Below are positions 53,123 through 62,678 of a stretch of 64,000 nt of DNA, piece by piece. The DNA is from Phytophthora sp. 'mugwort' (lineage: Eukaryota; Oomycota; Peronosporomycetes; Peronosporales; Peronosporaceae): assembly GCA_033558025.1 (NCBI GenBank), contig JAUCEF010000012.1, positions 3,596,001 to 3,660,000 of the forward strand. Direction: 5' to 3'. Below the pieces are notes generated by a model. It saw only the letters and a list, made by a program, of their open reading frames with translations, searched no databases and had not been told where the DNA came from. Made by a program: the position numbers and the translations under genes. The stretch's first letter is position 1. Every line of letters starts with the position of its first letter.

Positions 53123-53191
53123 GCATTCTTACATTGTTGCTATTCTTACATTGAATAGCAACAATATAAGAATGCAACAATGTAAGAATGC
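53123..53191. repeat. Palindromic repeat able to form a long hairpin
   Basis: GCATTCTTACATTGTTGC at 53123-53140 is perfectly complementary to 53174-53191. Inside it, ATTGTTGCTATT (53134-53145) pairs with AATAGCAACAAT (53154-53165), and ATTCTTACATTG occurs twice directly. It lies between PMP3 gene 1 and the DUF1295 gene, upstream of the latter. Confidence 0.7.
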
Positions 53192-53388
53192 GTGTATTCT
53201 AATCCAAGCATTCCACTATTGAAAAATGAGGAAATGCAGCAAATTCGTCAGAAATTCGTCTGTATCTTGCTAATTGTCCTGGTCGGATTTGCGGCTGCTA
53301 TTTATCGTCAAGACTACCATGGACGTATCAAGCCCTTGCCTCAAGTTGAGGTCCAGCGGGCGGCGCCTCAGCTCATATCGCTTTTTTC

Positions 53389-53636
53389 TCATTCCTTGAT
53401 GAGGATATACACGGCGTGGATAATACCTGGAATGTATCTGCAGCAGTAACAGAAATAAACATTGCAGCATTAATAATCAGCGTGGCTACGGATCGTACCG
53501 ATAGAACGCACCCTAGCAGCGTGAGCAGGCAGTTGATGGCGAAGTCTTTGTTGCAGCCCACTTGGAAGAACACGCCGAGCGGTGGCAGCAAAACTGAGCA
53601 CAGCAAGCGCGGACAGTCTCCCCACGTGATGGCCAT
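53389..53636 (-). CDS. PMP3-family small membrane proteolipid, gene 1
   Basis: Two exons, 53636-53512 and 53437-53389, joined over a 74-bp intron (GTGCGT..CAG), giving 57 residues. The start is MAITWGDCPRLLCSVLLPPL, and the protein has FFQVGCNKDFAINCLL and ends YIPGIIHAVYILIKE. Two hydrophobic helices, the PPLGVFFQVG loop and the YIPGIIHA signature define the PMP3/UPF0057 (Pmp3, RCI2) family. Such proteins sit in the plasma membrane and modulate membrane potential and salt tolerance. The intron falls after the second base of the Gly codon before YIPG, the same place as in two more copies at 55.7-56.8 kb. It is divergent from the CobW-like gene, whose start is 300 bp away. Confidence 0.9.
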
Positions 53637-53936
53637 GGTTTCTAGTCGGGAAGCGAGCTAAACTTAACGGGATGGTGGTGGTCGAAGGCTAATTGCACAG
53701 TGACGTAAGGTATGCCACAAACAGCAAATCAATGTCCAACGACCCGATCGGACAGTTAAGTGACGGAGAATTCCATCAGGGACGCGACGCAAGAATACCA
53801 GAAGACCGCTTCGCAGCACGGCTGCAACTTCTTAGCTCGTTCTAAACCACTTCAACCACTTTCTAAAACCTAACATCTGAACTGTCAGATATGTGCGTGT
53901 TTCTGACCAATCAGATCGCGTCTCCGCAATAAAGAA

Positions 53937-55550
53937 ATGCCGAGCTCGACGGAGCTGGAGCTGGCCGCAGCCCGCGTGAACTTGTGTCTGGGCGCGGAGC
54001 GGCAGCTGCTGGCCCGCAATGCCCAGAAGCGTCGTTTGCCTGTGACCATCGTCACCGGCTTCCTGGGTGCGGGCAAAACGTCGCTGCTGAAGCACGTTCT
54101 GCAGCACAAGCTGAACTTGCGCGTGGCCTGTGCTGTGAGTGATCTGGCCGCTATCAACGTGGACGCTTTGCTGGTGGCCAATCAACTGGCGGGCAACGAC
54201 AACAAGCTCTTCGAGCTCAAGGCGGACCCGAACAGCAGTTTGGACGCATTCAAAGATGCCGTGTGGCTGGTGCTCAACGAGGAGGAGGACGCCGCCGCAC
54301 TGGGTCATGTGGACTACCTCGTGATGGAGACCAGCGGCACAACGGACCCGACGCAGTTGATCGCGGCCGTCCAAGAAAAGTTCGGCAAGATGACGCGCGC
54401 GCGACTGGACTCGGTAGTAACGGTGGTGGACGGAGACGCGGTGGCTCAAGACGCGGCCAAAGGGGTGGAGCCTTGTGCCGTGGCTGTTCGGCAGCTGCGG
54501 TGCGCGGACGTGGTATTGCTTAACAAAGTGGATTTACTGGACGAAGAGAAGCTGAAAGCTGCGCGACAGGTTATTGATAAATACGCACCGAGTGCTCGGG
54601 TATACGAGACGGATCATGGCCAGGCGTACCTACCGCATGTGCTGGATATCGCCCCGCCGAAAGACGCTTTCAATGGCGGAGTGAGTCATGAGAAGGTTCA
54701 GGTGCAATGGAACACGGGCCTGAGTGCGTTAAACAGCGCGGTGACTCCTGCACCGAGTCGTCTCCGAGTGGAAAGAGAATCGGAAGTGACGTTGATTGAC
54801 GGTGCGTCGTCTTCGCAGGCGTTTGCTTCGGTGGCCTACGAGCGGACGGAACCAATTTCGCTTGCGGCAGTTCATAACTGCATTCAGTATCACTTGCCGC
54901 GAGGATCACTGCGTGCCAAGGGCGTCATGTACATTGCCGAACTGCCGAAATATCGCTTTGTGGTGCAGTTGAGTGGCAAACGGCGATTGGAGATCGAAAA
55001 CACTGGGGTTTGGCAGTCAACACCAAAGACGCAATTCGTTGTAATTGGTTTCAATAGCAGCAACAGCAGCGTTGCTGAACATTTCAACGAAGCTGAAGCG
55101 CGCGATAGCCTTGAGAGCTGCTTGTCGAGATCTATGGATCAGTTTGGAAGGGAGAACCAGTCAACTCGTGCTGCTTGCGTAACAAAACTTGAAGCGGACG
55201 AGCGTTTCGAAACGCTGGCTTCAACTGAGCAAGCTACGACGATCACATTCCGTCTAACATGCCCTTCATCAACGCTGAACGAGACGATGCTTCGCCACCA
55301 TCATCATGTGGATATGAACGAGTTGACGAAGCGGCTCGTGCGAGAGGTAAACGCTTCGGGAGGAGGTTCCTTACTCCTGTATGTCTCTAATTTGAGTCAG
55401 GACGACGTAGAGGAGGACCAATTCTATGCCGTTGCCTCCATTGTTGGACCCGCCTCTGTGTTAAGCATGTGGGGCGAGCTAGATTCTCGCGCTGAGTTGA
55501 TCATCAACGAAGTCAAGAAGAAACTCGCCGGTTGCCTCTGCGGTTTCTAA
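53937..55550 (+). CDS. CobW/COG0523-type GTPase
   Basis: 537 residues, no intron. The G domain has TGFLGAGKTSLLKHVL (residues 40-55, P-loop), VSDLAAINVD at about 68-76, METSGTTDPTQL (130-141) and LNKVDL (195-200), all typical of COG0523 metal-chaperone or cobalamin-cofactor GTPases. Where family members carry a GCxCC metal-binding motif (around residue 90-96) this protein has KLFELKADPNSS without any Cys. A C-terminal CobW domain is present (RGSLRAKGVMYIAELPKYRF), followed by about 200 residues with LRHHHHVDMNEL and the last residues AGCLCGF, possible alternative metal ligands. The protein is longer than the usual 320-420 residues. A cytosolic metal-handling role is likely, but the missing motif makes the specific metal unclear. 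Confidence 0.85.
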   Translation: MPSSTELELAAARVNLCLGAERQLLARNAQKRRLPVTIVTGFLGAGKTSLLKHVLQHKLNLRVACAVSDLAAINVDALLVANQLAGNDNKLFELKADPNSSLDAFKDAVWLVLNEEEDAAALGHVDYLVMETSGTTDPTQLIAAVQEKFGKMTRARLDSVVTVVDGDAVAQDAAKGVEPCAVAVRQLRCADVVLLNKVDLLDEEKLKAARQVIDKYAPSARVYETDHGQAYLPHVLDIAPPKDAFNGGVSHEKVQVQWNTGLSALNSAVTPAPSRLRVERESEVTLIDGASSSQAFASVAYERTEPISLAAVHNCIQYHLPRGSLRAKGVMYIAELPKYRFVVQLSGKRRLEIENTGVWQSTPKTQFVVIGFNSSNSSVAEHFNEAEARDSLESCLSRSMDQFGRENQSTRAACVTKLEADERFETLASTEQATTITFRLTCPSSTLNETMLRHHHHVDMNELTKRLVREVNASGGGSLLLYVSNLSQDDVEEDQFYAVASIVGPASVLSMWGELDSRAELIINEVKKKLAGCLCGF

Positions 55551-55667
55551 ACGAAGTCTAATAAATCACATAACGATGACAACTTCAACATTAACATTGT
55601 GATATTTGCCTTCTCTTGGCAGTTAGTTGCGTCGCAACCTATCAGCACCTGGCAAGTTATTCCTCGT

Positions 55668-55994
55668 CTAACCCACGCAAATGACGTAGACGGCGTGGAT
55701 GATCCCAGGGATGTAGCTGACCAAAATCAGTGCAAATATTTAGCCACTTCACATCACCGTCACCTTAGTCCGCCTGGCAATTTGACAGTGGCAAACGCAC
55801 CCGAAGACCGTGAGCAGCGCATTGATCGCCAGGTCCTTGTTGCAGCCTGTTTGCAAAAACACCCCCAGAGGTGGCAATAGCACAGCGCAGATCAAACGCG
55901 CAGTCTTGTCCCAGTCAAAGTCCGAGGCGCTGGAGGACGAGCGGCGCTCATCGCCCTCGAACCAAGTGTCGGCGTCGTCTACGGCGTGACCCAT
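55668..55994 (-). CDS. PMP3-family small membrane proteolipid, gene 2
   Basis: Exons 55994-55801 and 55716-55668 with an 84-bp intron (GTGCGT..CAG), 80 residues. It has an extra hydrophilic N-terminal extension (MGHAVDDADTWFEGDERRSS) of about 40 residues before ARLICAVLLPPLGVFLQTG and CNKDLAINALL, and ends YIPGIIHAVYVICVG. The intron position and phase equal those of gene 1. It lies tail to tail with the CobW-like gene, 117 bp between stops. Its acidic extension is unusual for the family and may face the cytosol. Confidence 0.88.
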
Positions 55995-56562
55995 TGTTTC
56001 AGCCCTTGACAAAAACTTCAACACTGACTAAAAGATTCTTTGCCAGTGCATTGTTACCGTTGACGTCAATTGACTACACAACAGACACAATAGAAAGAAA
56101 ATAAGACCGACTGACGTCGATCTTCATATTTACTTTAAGTCCGCGACAAATAGCAGAGACCTCTTCGAATAAAAAACAGAATCATTTGTCAAACGACGAT
56201 GCCGTTGTCCGCCCTCCTCTTCAATGTACGTCTGCGACCTGCACCTGCGACTGCACAATCAGCCACTGCGACGGAAGCACTCTTTGCCATTGTACGAGAG
56301 TATTTGCTCCTCTTCAATGTCCAAAAACTGCTCCCTCCGCAGCGACAAACTGTAACACAAGCCACCACACGCCACTGTACGAGAGAGAAAACGCGAGCTG
56401 CTGCCACTTGACCCACGATGCACTATCTGCTACCCCGCCGACGACGTTGTTTCTCTATTTTTCCAGGGTGTTTCCACGTCGACCGAAGGAGGTTTTGCCG
56501 CTTGCTGCGGACTTAGAGAACTCAGCGCAGCACCACATCTTTTACTCCAATGTAGCGCCCGT

Positions 56563-56800
56563 CTATTCCTTGATTAAAATGTAGACAGCGTGAATGACAC
56601 CAGGGATGTAGCTGTTAACAAAAAAAAGATTAGCGTTGTGTCTAAAGCGACAGGGTGCGCAGTTGGACGACTTACCCGAGAACCGTGAGCAGGCAGTTGA
56701 TGGCGAGGTCCTTGGTGCAGCCGACCTGGAAGAACACGCCAACGGGCGGGATGATGACCGAGCAGATCAGGCGAGGGATGTCTCCGCAGGTAATCGCCAT
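56563..56800 (-). CDS. PMP3-family small membrane proteolipid, gene 3
   Basis: Exons 56800-56676 and 56611-56563, 64-bp intron (GTAAGT..CAG), 57 residues. It starts MAITCGDIPRLICSVIIPPV, contains GVFFQVGCTKDLAINCLLT and ends YIPGVIHAVYILIKE. It is the closest relative of gene 1: same length, same intron place and phase, and near-identical first and last residues. Same direction as genes 1 and 2. Confidence 0.9.
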
Positions 56801-57597
56801 CTTGATGTAATGAACTGGAGGTGGACTTCTTCGCAGGGAGCAAAATTGAAAGTGATATGCAATTTGCCGCTGCTGGACGCACGTGGGTGAGGATCGAGCC
56901 AATCTTTTCGCTCCGACTTGGTTCCAGTATAGCGCCGACACCTTCAAGCGTGGGTGGGATGGGGGCCAGCTGCAACTTTGATCCGCATGCTGATAGGCAA
57001 ATATCCGCTCAAAAATGGCTTCGAAATTGAATAGACCAATCAGCGGCGTGCATGAAAGGCGCCAAAAGGCCGCCCAAGATTCTCGCGTGGATGTCACAAC
57101 GCTCCCGATGGATATTATTCTCACGGCACCGCCGCCGCTATGTGGCCCAGGCCATCAGGTTCAGTGGATTCTGGTGAAAAAAGCGGGCAACCGCGACACC
57201 AGTTGTATCGCTTTTCAAAGCCCATGTGGAGGCGTGTAGCATCATCGACGTACATGTCAAAATAGGACTATTTTTGGTATGGGTACGATTCTACGCGCGT
57301 TGATTGGCCAACAAAAATCAGTTCCAAGCATCACACGTATTGTTAGTAACAATCGTTTCCACTATTGTTTCAATCCGTGCGATGCTGTATATTCGAGAGA
57401 GGCAACAATTCTATTTGGCCTATTAATGAAAGTTAAGTTATGTATATTCTAACCAACCGCAGATGCAAAAATCTTGATGTTGGCGATCGTTCAACAAACT
57501 TTGTGACACAGCTTAACTAAAACAATGTATTATCATGATATTTGTTGGTTAATTCCTTCCTTCCCCACGTCGCCATCTGTTCATTCACTCGAGCCGC
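56801..57597. other. Intergenic, no supported gene
   Basis: Upstream region of PMP3 gene 3 and 3' flank of the first EI24-type gene. Two short open frames (56821-57239) have no domain. Confidence 0.5.
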
Positions 57598-58362
57598 TTA
57601 GACTGTGCCATAGACACCGGCCGTTTTCCCGGCGAGCAGGGCCTCGTCGTCCTCTTCGTCAACCCACTTGTCGCCGCCCTCGCGTTCCATCTTGATGGCC
57701 AGCAACGCGGCACCGCACGTATTGGAGAAGATAAAGAGAGGGCCCACGAGCGGGATCATCTGCAGCAGCAGCATCTGGAAACCGAAGCTCGTGTATTGGA
57801 ACTTGCGCTGACCGATCCAGCGCTTCTGCTGCTTGAAGCCCAGACCCTTAAGGTCGAAGTAGTACAGGTGCGACTCCCAGGCAATGAAGGTGCTGTGCAG
57901 CCACGCGTAGACGATGCTGCCGATAACGGGGATCAGGTGCAGCGGCAACGAGATGATGAGTAGAATGAGGTGGAAGATGGCGTCCAAGCGGAAGAACGAC
58001 GTGCAAACACGAACGACCGCCGACTCCTGGGTATCGCGATCCACCAGCGCTGCATAGCCCTTGTCGCGCAACACGTAGGCAAAGATCTTGTCCTTAAAGT
58101 ACTCGAGCACCAGGAACGCGTACAACAGTGTGACGAGGAAGATCTCCACGACCACGAAGATGACGGCGAAAATCCACGACAGCACGGACGGCAGACCCTT
58201 GTCAGCTATCCAGTTCTCCTGCGGGCGAAGCGTCCAGGCGAATAGCAGGAAGACCGACAAGATACTGAAGGCCAACGTCAGCAGCAGCGGAAACGCCGCC
58301 TGCTTCCACAAATGCGGGTGGCCGATGAAGTATTTTGCACCCTTGAGCGCGTAGAACGGCAT
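57598..58362 (-). CDS. EI24/CysZ-like membrane protein, copy 1
   Basis: 254 residues from ATG 58362 (MPFYALKGAKYFIGHPHLWK); upstream the frame has only TTG. Paralogues in the array start in the same way. Hydrophobic helices run at about 22-44, 68-92, 135-170 and 205-230. The signature is VLEYFKDKIFAYVLRDKGY, then IPVIGSIVYAWLHSTFIAWE and FQYTSFGFQMLLLQMIP, which I assign to the EI24 (etoposide-induced 2.4)/CysZ-like fold. Animal EI24 is an endoplasmic-reticulum protein in autophagy; the function here is not known. The protein is the first of five copies in tandem, all read leftward. It is the most diverged, with only Phe-rich Cys-poor loops before helix 3. Confidence 0.8.
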   Translation of the reverse strand: MPFYALKGAKYFIGHPHLWKQAAFPLLLTLAFSILSVFLLFAWTLRPQENWIADKGLPSVLSWIFAVIFVVVEIFLVTLLYAFLVLEYFKDKIFAYVLRDKGYAALVDRDTQESAVVRVCTSFFRLDAIFHLILLIISLPLHLIPVIGSIVYAWLHSTFIAWESHLYYFDLKGLGFKQQKRWIGQRKFQYTSFGFQMLLLQMIPLVGPLFIFSNTCGAALLAIKMEREGGDKWVDEEDDEALLAGKTAGVYGTV

Positions 58363-58655
58363 GACTACACTCTTGGGCTTTCCGACGTAGTGTGTATTAC
58401 AGGTGTCCAATTAGAAAATGATTGATGCCTGTAATTCGAATCAGTGAAGATCGTCGACTTGACGGTCGAGATCAAGGGATCAAATTGATAGCGAATTCCC
58501 AAAGGATATGATTTTTGTTGTTGCTGCTGATGACGCGGATCAAATGATATTGTATCCACGTGGGAGCAATCCTGAAACTGAGCTGACGTACGTCAGAATC
58601 AGATGAATAGCTCACACGTCACAGATTTTTAGAACGTTCCTCTCCAATTCTTTCG
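58363..58655. other. Spacer between EI24-type copies 1 and 2
   Basis: 293 bp, AT-rich; no gene. Confidence 0.5.
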
Positions 58656-59223
58656 TTAACCTACACTGTTGTACAGTAGTCCTCGCTCGTTGCCGAGCAA
58701 TGTCTCCTCTTCGTAGTGCCACTTGGCGCCACTGCCATCGCCCTTCAGGACCTCCGCCAACAATGCGGCCCCGCACGCGTGCGTGAACATGAAGAAGGGC
58801 CAGGCGCACAGAATAACCTCCAGCAGCAGCGCCAACATGCCGAAACTCGAGTACTGCAGCTTATAGCGCCGGCCCAACGCTGTTGCGGACTGCTGTGGAG
58901 CCCTGCTCGTGGCCTACGAGCATGGCTCCGAACCCGCGGTCCTTCATGACGAAGACGAAGATCTTGTCCTGGAAATAGTCGATGCACACAACACCGTAGA
59001 CGATGTGTAAATGAAGATCTCGGTCACGACGATGCACAGCGCCAGCATCTCGGGACGTTCTTGTCGTCTAGCCAGTCTTTCTGTCGAGGCAACGTGCGCG
59101 AGAACAAGAAATATGCAGTCGCAGCACCAAACAAGATGGTCAGCAGGAGTGGATACGCCACCTCTTTCCAGAGTGCTGGCTGTTGCAGGAAGTACGCGAT
59201 GCCTCGGAATGCGTATAAGCCAT
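58656..59223 (-). pseudogene. EI24/CysZ-like membrane protein, copy 2, internally deleted
   Basis: Starts at ATG 59223, where a frame change follows at once, and continues LYAFRGIAYFLQQPALWKEV and RTLPRQKDWLDDKNV, then after a second frameshift near 59020 YFQDKIFVFVMKDRGFGAML. The middle third is then missing: the sequence jumps from about HEQGSTAVRNS to RRYKLQYSSFGMLALLLEV, and ends with FTHACGAALLAEVL at 58656. Compared with copies 1 and 3-5 about 70-90 residues, including the VIGSIVYAWL part, are gone. A dead gene. Confidence 0.82.
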
Positions 59224-59550
59224 TGGGGTTCACAGGAAAAGCAGAGGACGGTTGATCACGTGTTGTCAAGGTGAGTGAAGACGCGCTGGAGAACTGCATC
59301 AAAGAGCTGATTATGGTACTGTCCGAGCCATTCGTTCAAGCGCATTACATTGAGAGAGTCAAAAGGTTGATGATGGTACACTTGTCTGATGCGTTCGTCA
59401 TGTGGGGACTGCGAGGGTAGCAATAGAACGCGAAAACATCTCCTCATATGAATTACACTTCTGCTTAACTATCATTCGCGGAGCTTTGGGAGGGGGGGGC
59501 AAAGAGTCGACGCGTTTGTTGCATCATTATCACGCGTTCCTACTCATAAT

Positions 59551-60396
59551 TTACTTCGATGTGCTGCCATACGGCGGCACGTACACGCCCCTTAGCTTGT
59601 TAACGAGCGGCACCTTATCGATCTCCATGGGGTTTCCACGACTCTTCTTGTCCTCCTTGTCCTTGCCGCCCCAGTGCCACTTGCTCTTGCTCCGATGTTC
59701 CTGCTTTTCCAGCTCCTTCTCAATGCCAGCAGCAAACAGTGCAGCACCCGCAGCGTTCGTGAACATGAAAATTGCTCCTGCGATTGGGATCATCTCCAGC
59801 AGCATGGCTTGCATGCCAAACGCCGAGTACTGGAACTTCCGCTCTGAGATGATTTTCTTCTGCTGGTCGAAGTCGAAGGCCTTCATCTCGAAATAGTACA
59901 AATGCGCCTCCCAGGCCATAAGTGTGCCGTTGAGCCAGGCGTACGTGATGTTTCCCAGCACGGGGACCATATTGAGTGGCAGCGTGATCACCAACAGCCC
60001 GAGACGAAGCAGGATACTCACACGACAGCAGGACGTGAGTACGCGCAGGAATGGCGAGTGGCGCTCCTCATTCTCCACCAGCTCACGATATCCGCGCTCG
60101 ATCAGGACGTGAGCAAAGATCTTGTCCTTGTACCATTCCATTGTGACGAGGCCGTAGACGATGGTGACGATGAAGACCTCGATGACCACGAAGACCAGAG
60201 CTAAGAACCACGCCAAGAACGCGGACAGTCCGGCGTCGTACAGCGCCTCCTCCTGTCGGTGCAACGTGAAGGTGAAAAGCGTGATGGCCACGCCTACTGC
60301 CACGGCCACCGTCAGAAGCACGGGGCAGATGGTCAAGCGCCAGAGCTGCTGGTCCCCCAGGAAGTAGACGATGCCTCGTAGCGGGTACGTTGACAT
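59551..60396 (-). CDS. EI24/CysZ-like membrane protein, copy 3
   Basis: 281 residues from ATG 60396 (MSTYPLRGIVYFLGDQQLW). Helices run at about 23-45, 68-95, 137-170 and 212-236; key motifs are TMEWYKDKIFAHVLIERGY, NMVPVLGNITYAWLNGTLM and FQYSAFGMQAMLLEMIPIAG. The C-terminal tail is charged (KELEKQEHRSKSKWHWGG), unlike the others. It lacks a signal peptide. Cysteines in RVLTSCCRVSILLRL are shared with copies 4 and 5 but not copy 1. Confidence 0.82.
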   Translation of the reverse strand: MSTYPLRGIVYFLGDQQLWRLTICPVLLTVAVAVGVAITLFTFTLHRQEEALYDAGLSAFLAWFLALVFVVIEVFIVTIVYGLVTMEWYKDKIFAHVLIERGYRELVENEERHSPFLRVLTSCCRVSILLRLGLLVITLPLNMVPVLGNITYAWLNGTLMAWEAHLYYFEMKAFDFDQQKKIISERKFQYSAFGMQAMLLEMIPIAGAIFMFTNAAGAALFAAGIEKELEKQEHRSKSKWHWGGKDKEDKKSRGNPMEIDKVPLVNKLRGVYVPPYGSTSK

Positions 60397-60540
60397 GGTG
60401 AGATTACAATAATACAGTATGTAGTATTAAAGTACATGGAACTGGTTATTTAGAAATAAAAATATATCATCCATGTCTGGCATCCAACATGAATGATTTC
60501 TTACATCCATCGTTAGGGTCCTAAAGAGCAGACATACATT

Positions 60541-61278
60541 TTACACGAGCCTGCGATACGGGTCCGCCTCCTCTCGCGAGTGCTTTGCGGCTTCCTCCCT
60601 CTCGATACTGGAGGCGAAGAGAGCAGCGCCGACGGTATTGGTGAACATGAAGATTGCTCCGATGCCGGGCACCATCTCCAACAGCAACGCTTGCATGCCA
60701 AAGAGCGTGTACTGCGTGTTGCGCTCGTTGATAAGCGCTTGCTGCTGCTCGAAGCTGTAGTTCTTGAGCTCAAAGTAGAAGAAATGATATTCCCACGCCA
60801 CAATCTGTCCGTTTAGCCACGCGTACATGGCGTTGCCAGCCACGGGCACCACGTTCAGAGGAATCGAGACCACCAGGAGACCTAGACGCAGCAGCACACT
60901 GACGCGACAGCAACTGGTGCAGATGCGGATGCACGTCGCGTGCTTGCGCTTATTGTCTACGAGATCCTCGTGTCCTTGCTGGCGCATGACATACTCAAAC
61001 ACCTTATCCTGGTAACACGCGAGGCAGATCAAGCTATAGATCATTACAATCACGAAACTCTCCATGAGACACAGCATAATGGCCAGCACCCAGGCCAACC
61101 CTTTCGGTACTCCCGCATCGTAGAGGCCCTGCTCCTGCGGATGCATGGCCGCAGCCAACAGAACGATGACCGTGGTCATGCCCACCACGATCGTCAATAG
61201 TACGGGGCAAATGGTCATCCTCCACAGCGGCGGGTGCGCCACGAAATAGGCAAGTCCCTGTGCTACGTATGTCGACAT
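60541..61278 (-). CDS. EI24/CysZ-like membrane protein, copy 4
   Basis: 245 residues from ATG 61278 (MSTYVAQGLAYFVAHPPLWR). An upstream open frame to 61362 adds residues not seen in the paralogues. Motifs: LACYQDKVFEYVMRQQGH, ICTSCCRVSVLLRLGLLVV, NVVPVAGNAMYAWLNGQIV and TQYTLFGMQALLLEMVPGIG. The short charged tail ends DPYRRLV. Closest to copy 5. Confidence 0.82.
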   Translation of the reverse strand: MSTYVAQGLAYFVAHPPLWRMTICPVLLTIVVGMTTVIVLLAAAMHPQEQGLYDAGVPKGLAWVLAIMLCLMESFVIVMIYSLICLACYQDKVFEYVMRQQGHEDLVDNKRKHATCIRICTSCCRVSVLLRLGLLVVSIPLNVVPVAGNAMYAWLNGQIVAWEYHFFYFELKNYSFEQQQALINERNTQYTLFGMQALLLEMVPGIGAIFMFTNTVGAALFASSIEREEAAKHSREEADPYRRLV

Positions 61279-61492
61279 GCTGCGAACAAAACTGAGCAAA
61301 TTAGAAATAGCTCTGACATTTGGCGACAAGCGACAAGAAAAAACACAGAAAAATGAGCTCATAAAGATGGCTACGCGTATCCGCTATTTAGGCGTCCTGG
61401 TTAGTACATGACACTTGCTGCACCTCGCAGTCTGCACGAGCTTTCATTATATCGATAGATAGTTTTCTCTACACACTCCAAACCGCTCGGCA

Positions 61493-62281
61493 CTAGACAA
61501 TGCCTCTGGACGGCACATATCCGTGGTTGATGGCGTTATTGTTGTGGTCCCAGGTGGGCTGCACACCGCCGCCTGGCAGCGCCACGCGTTCGCGTTCCTC
61601 CTCTTCTAGGTGGGCAGCCAGCAGCGCCGCCCCCACTGTGTTGGTGAAGACGAAGAGCGATCCCAAGCCCGGGATCATCTCCAAGAGCAGCGCCTGCATG
61701 CCGAAGGACGAGTACTGCACTTTGTGCTCCTTGATGAAGGCCTTCTGCTGTCCGTAACTCCAGTTCTTGAACTCAAAGAAAAGCAAATGATACTCCCACG
61801 CCAGGATGGTGCCGTTAAGCCACGCGTAGATGATGGAGCCGATGATCGGTATGAGGTTAATCGGCAGGGTAACGATGAGCAGAACGAGGCGCAGCCAGAG
61901 ACTTACGCGACAGCAGGAGCGACAGGAGCGCGCACAGCTGGCATGGCGCTCCTCGTCCTCCACCATCTCCTTGAAGCCGCGCGCCGCCATCACCTGCTCG
62001 AAAATCTTGTCCTGGAACTCGCCCATGATGACGAGATGGCAGATGAGCGTGACGAGGAAGATCTCCACAAGTACGATCATGACTGCTAGCAGCCATGAAA
62101 GCCACTTGACTACACCTGCGTCTTCTAACCCCTCGGCCTGAGGCACTAAAGCCACGGAGAAGAGCACGACCACGGAGGCAATGGCGATCACGAGTGTTAA
62201 AAGCAGCGGACACAGCGTCGTGAGCCATAGACGCGGGTGCGTCGCGAAATAGGCCAAACCCTGCACGACGTAGGTGGACAT
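61493..62281 (-). CDS. EI24/CysZ-like membrane protein, copy 5
   Basis: 262 residues from ATG 62281 (MSTYVVQGLAYFATHPRLWL). The 13-residue upstream extension has no match in the paralogues. Motifs: VIMGEFQDKIFEQVMAARGF, SCRSCCRVSLWLRLVLLIV, NLIPIIGSIIYAWLNGTIL and VQYSSFGMQALLLEMIPGLG. Its tail (GGGVQPTWDHNNNAINHGYV) differs from the others. Copies 3-5 form a close subgroup. The 5' flank is divergent from the surface protein at 62679. Confidence 0.82.
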   Translation of the reverse strand: MSTYVVQGLAYFATHPRLWLTTLCPLLLTLVIAIASVVVLFSVALVPQAEGLEDAGVVKWLSWLLAVMIVLVEIFLVTLICHLVIMGEFQDKIFEQVMAARGFKEMVEDEERHASCARSCRSCCRVSLWLRLVLLIVTLPINLIPIIGSIIYAWLNGTILAWEYHLLFFEFKNWSYGQQKAFIKEHKVQYSSFGMQALLLEMIPGLGSLFVFTNTVGAALLAAHLEEEERERVALPGGGVQPTWDHNNNAINHGYVPSRGIV

Positions 62282-62678
62282 GAGTGTGTAGCAAGGGGGC
62301 TGGTTGTGTGCAATGGACAATAACGCAAAGAGGAGAAGAAGAATACGGACGTCGCTCCAGGGCAGGAGACTTCAGTGTCTTAGCTGGCAATGAAAGTTGG
62401 CTGGTGAGGAAAAAGGTTCGTCTGGTGGCGCTTAATAATCTGGTGCCACCAAACAGAAATTGTGCAAAATCAGAGCACATGACGCTCGACAGGTTTGTGT
62501 TCGATACACCATGACGACTTATACAATACTGTACGAAATGGTTTATCGCAACCAGATTTGTGCGTCATTTTTACTCCGATTATTAATAGGGCATGTCGAG
62601 CCTGTTTGTCCTGTTGATCCTCGCCTCTAGCGTGTGTACGTGAGCTATGCCTCGCCCCTTTTTACAGTGGAGATATCA
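62282..62678. other. Divergent promoter region
   Basis: 397 bp between EI24-type copy 5 and the surface-protein gene; no coding content. Confidence 0.5.

Noticed and set aside
53192..53449. Plus-strand 85-codon frame over PMP3 gene 1
   Set aside because: It is the antisense of the second exon and intron of PMP3 gene 1.
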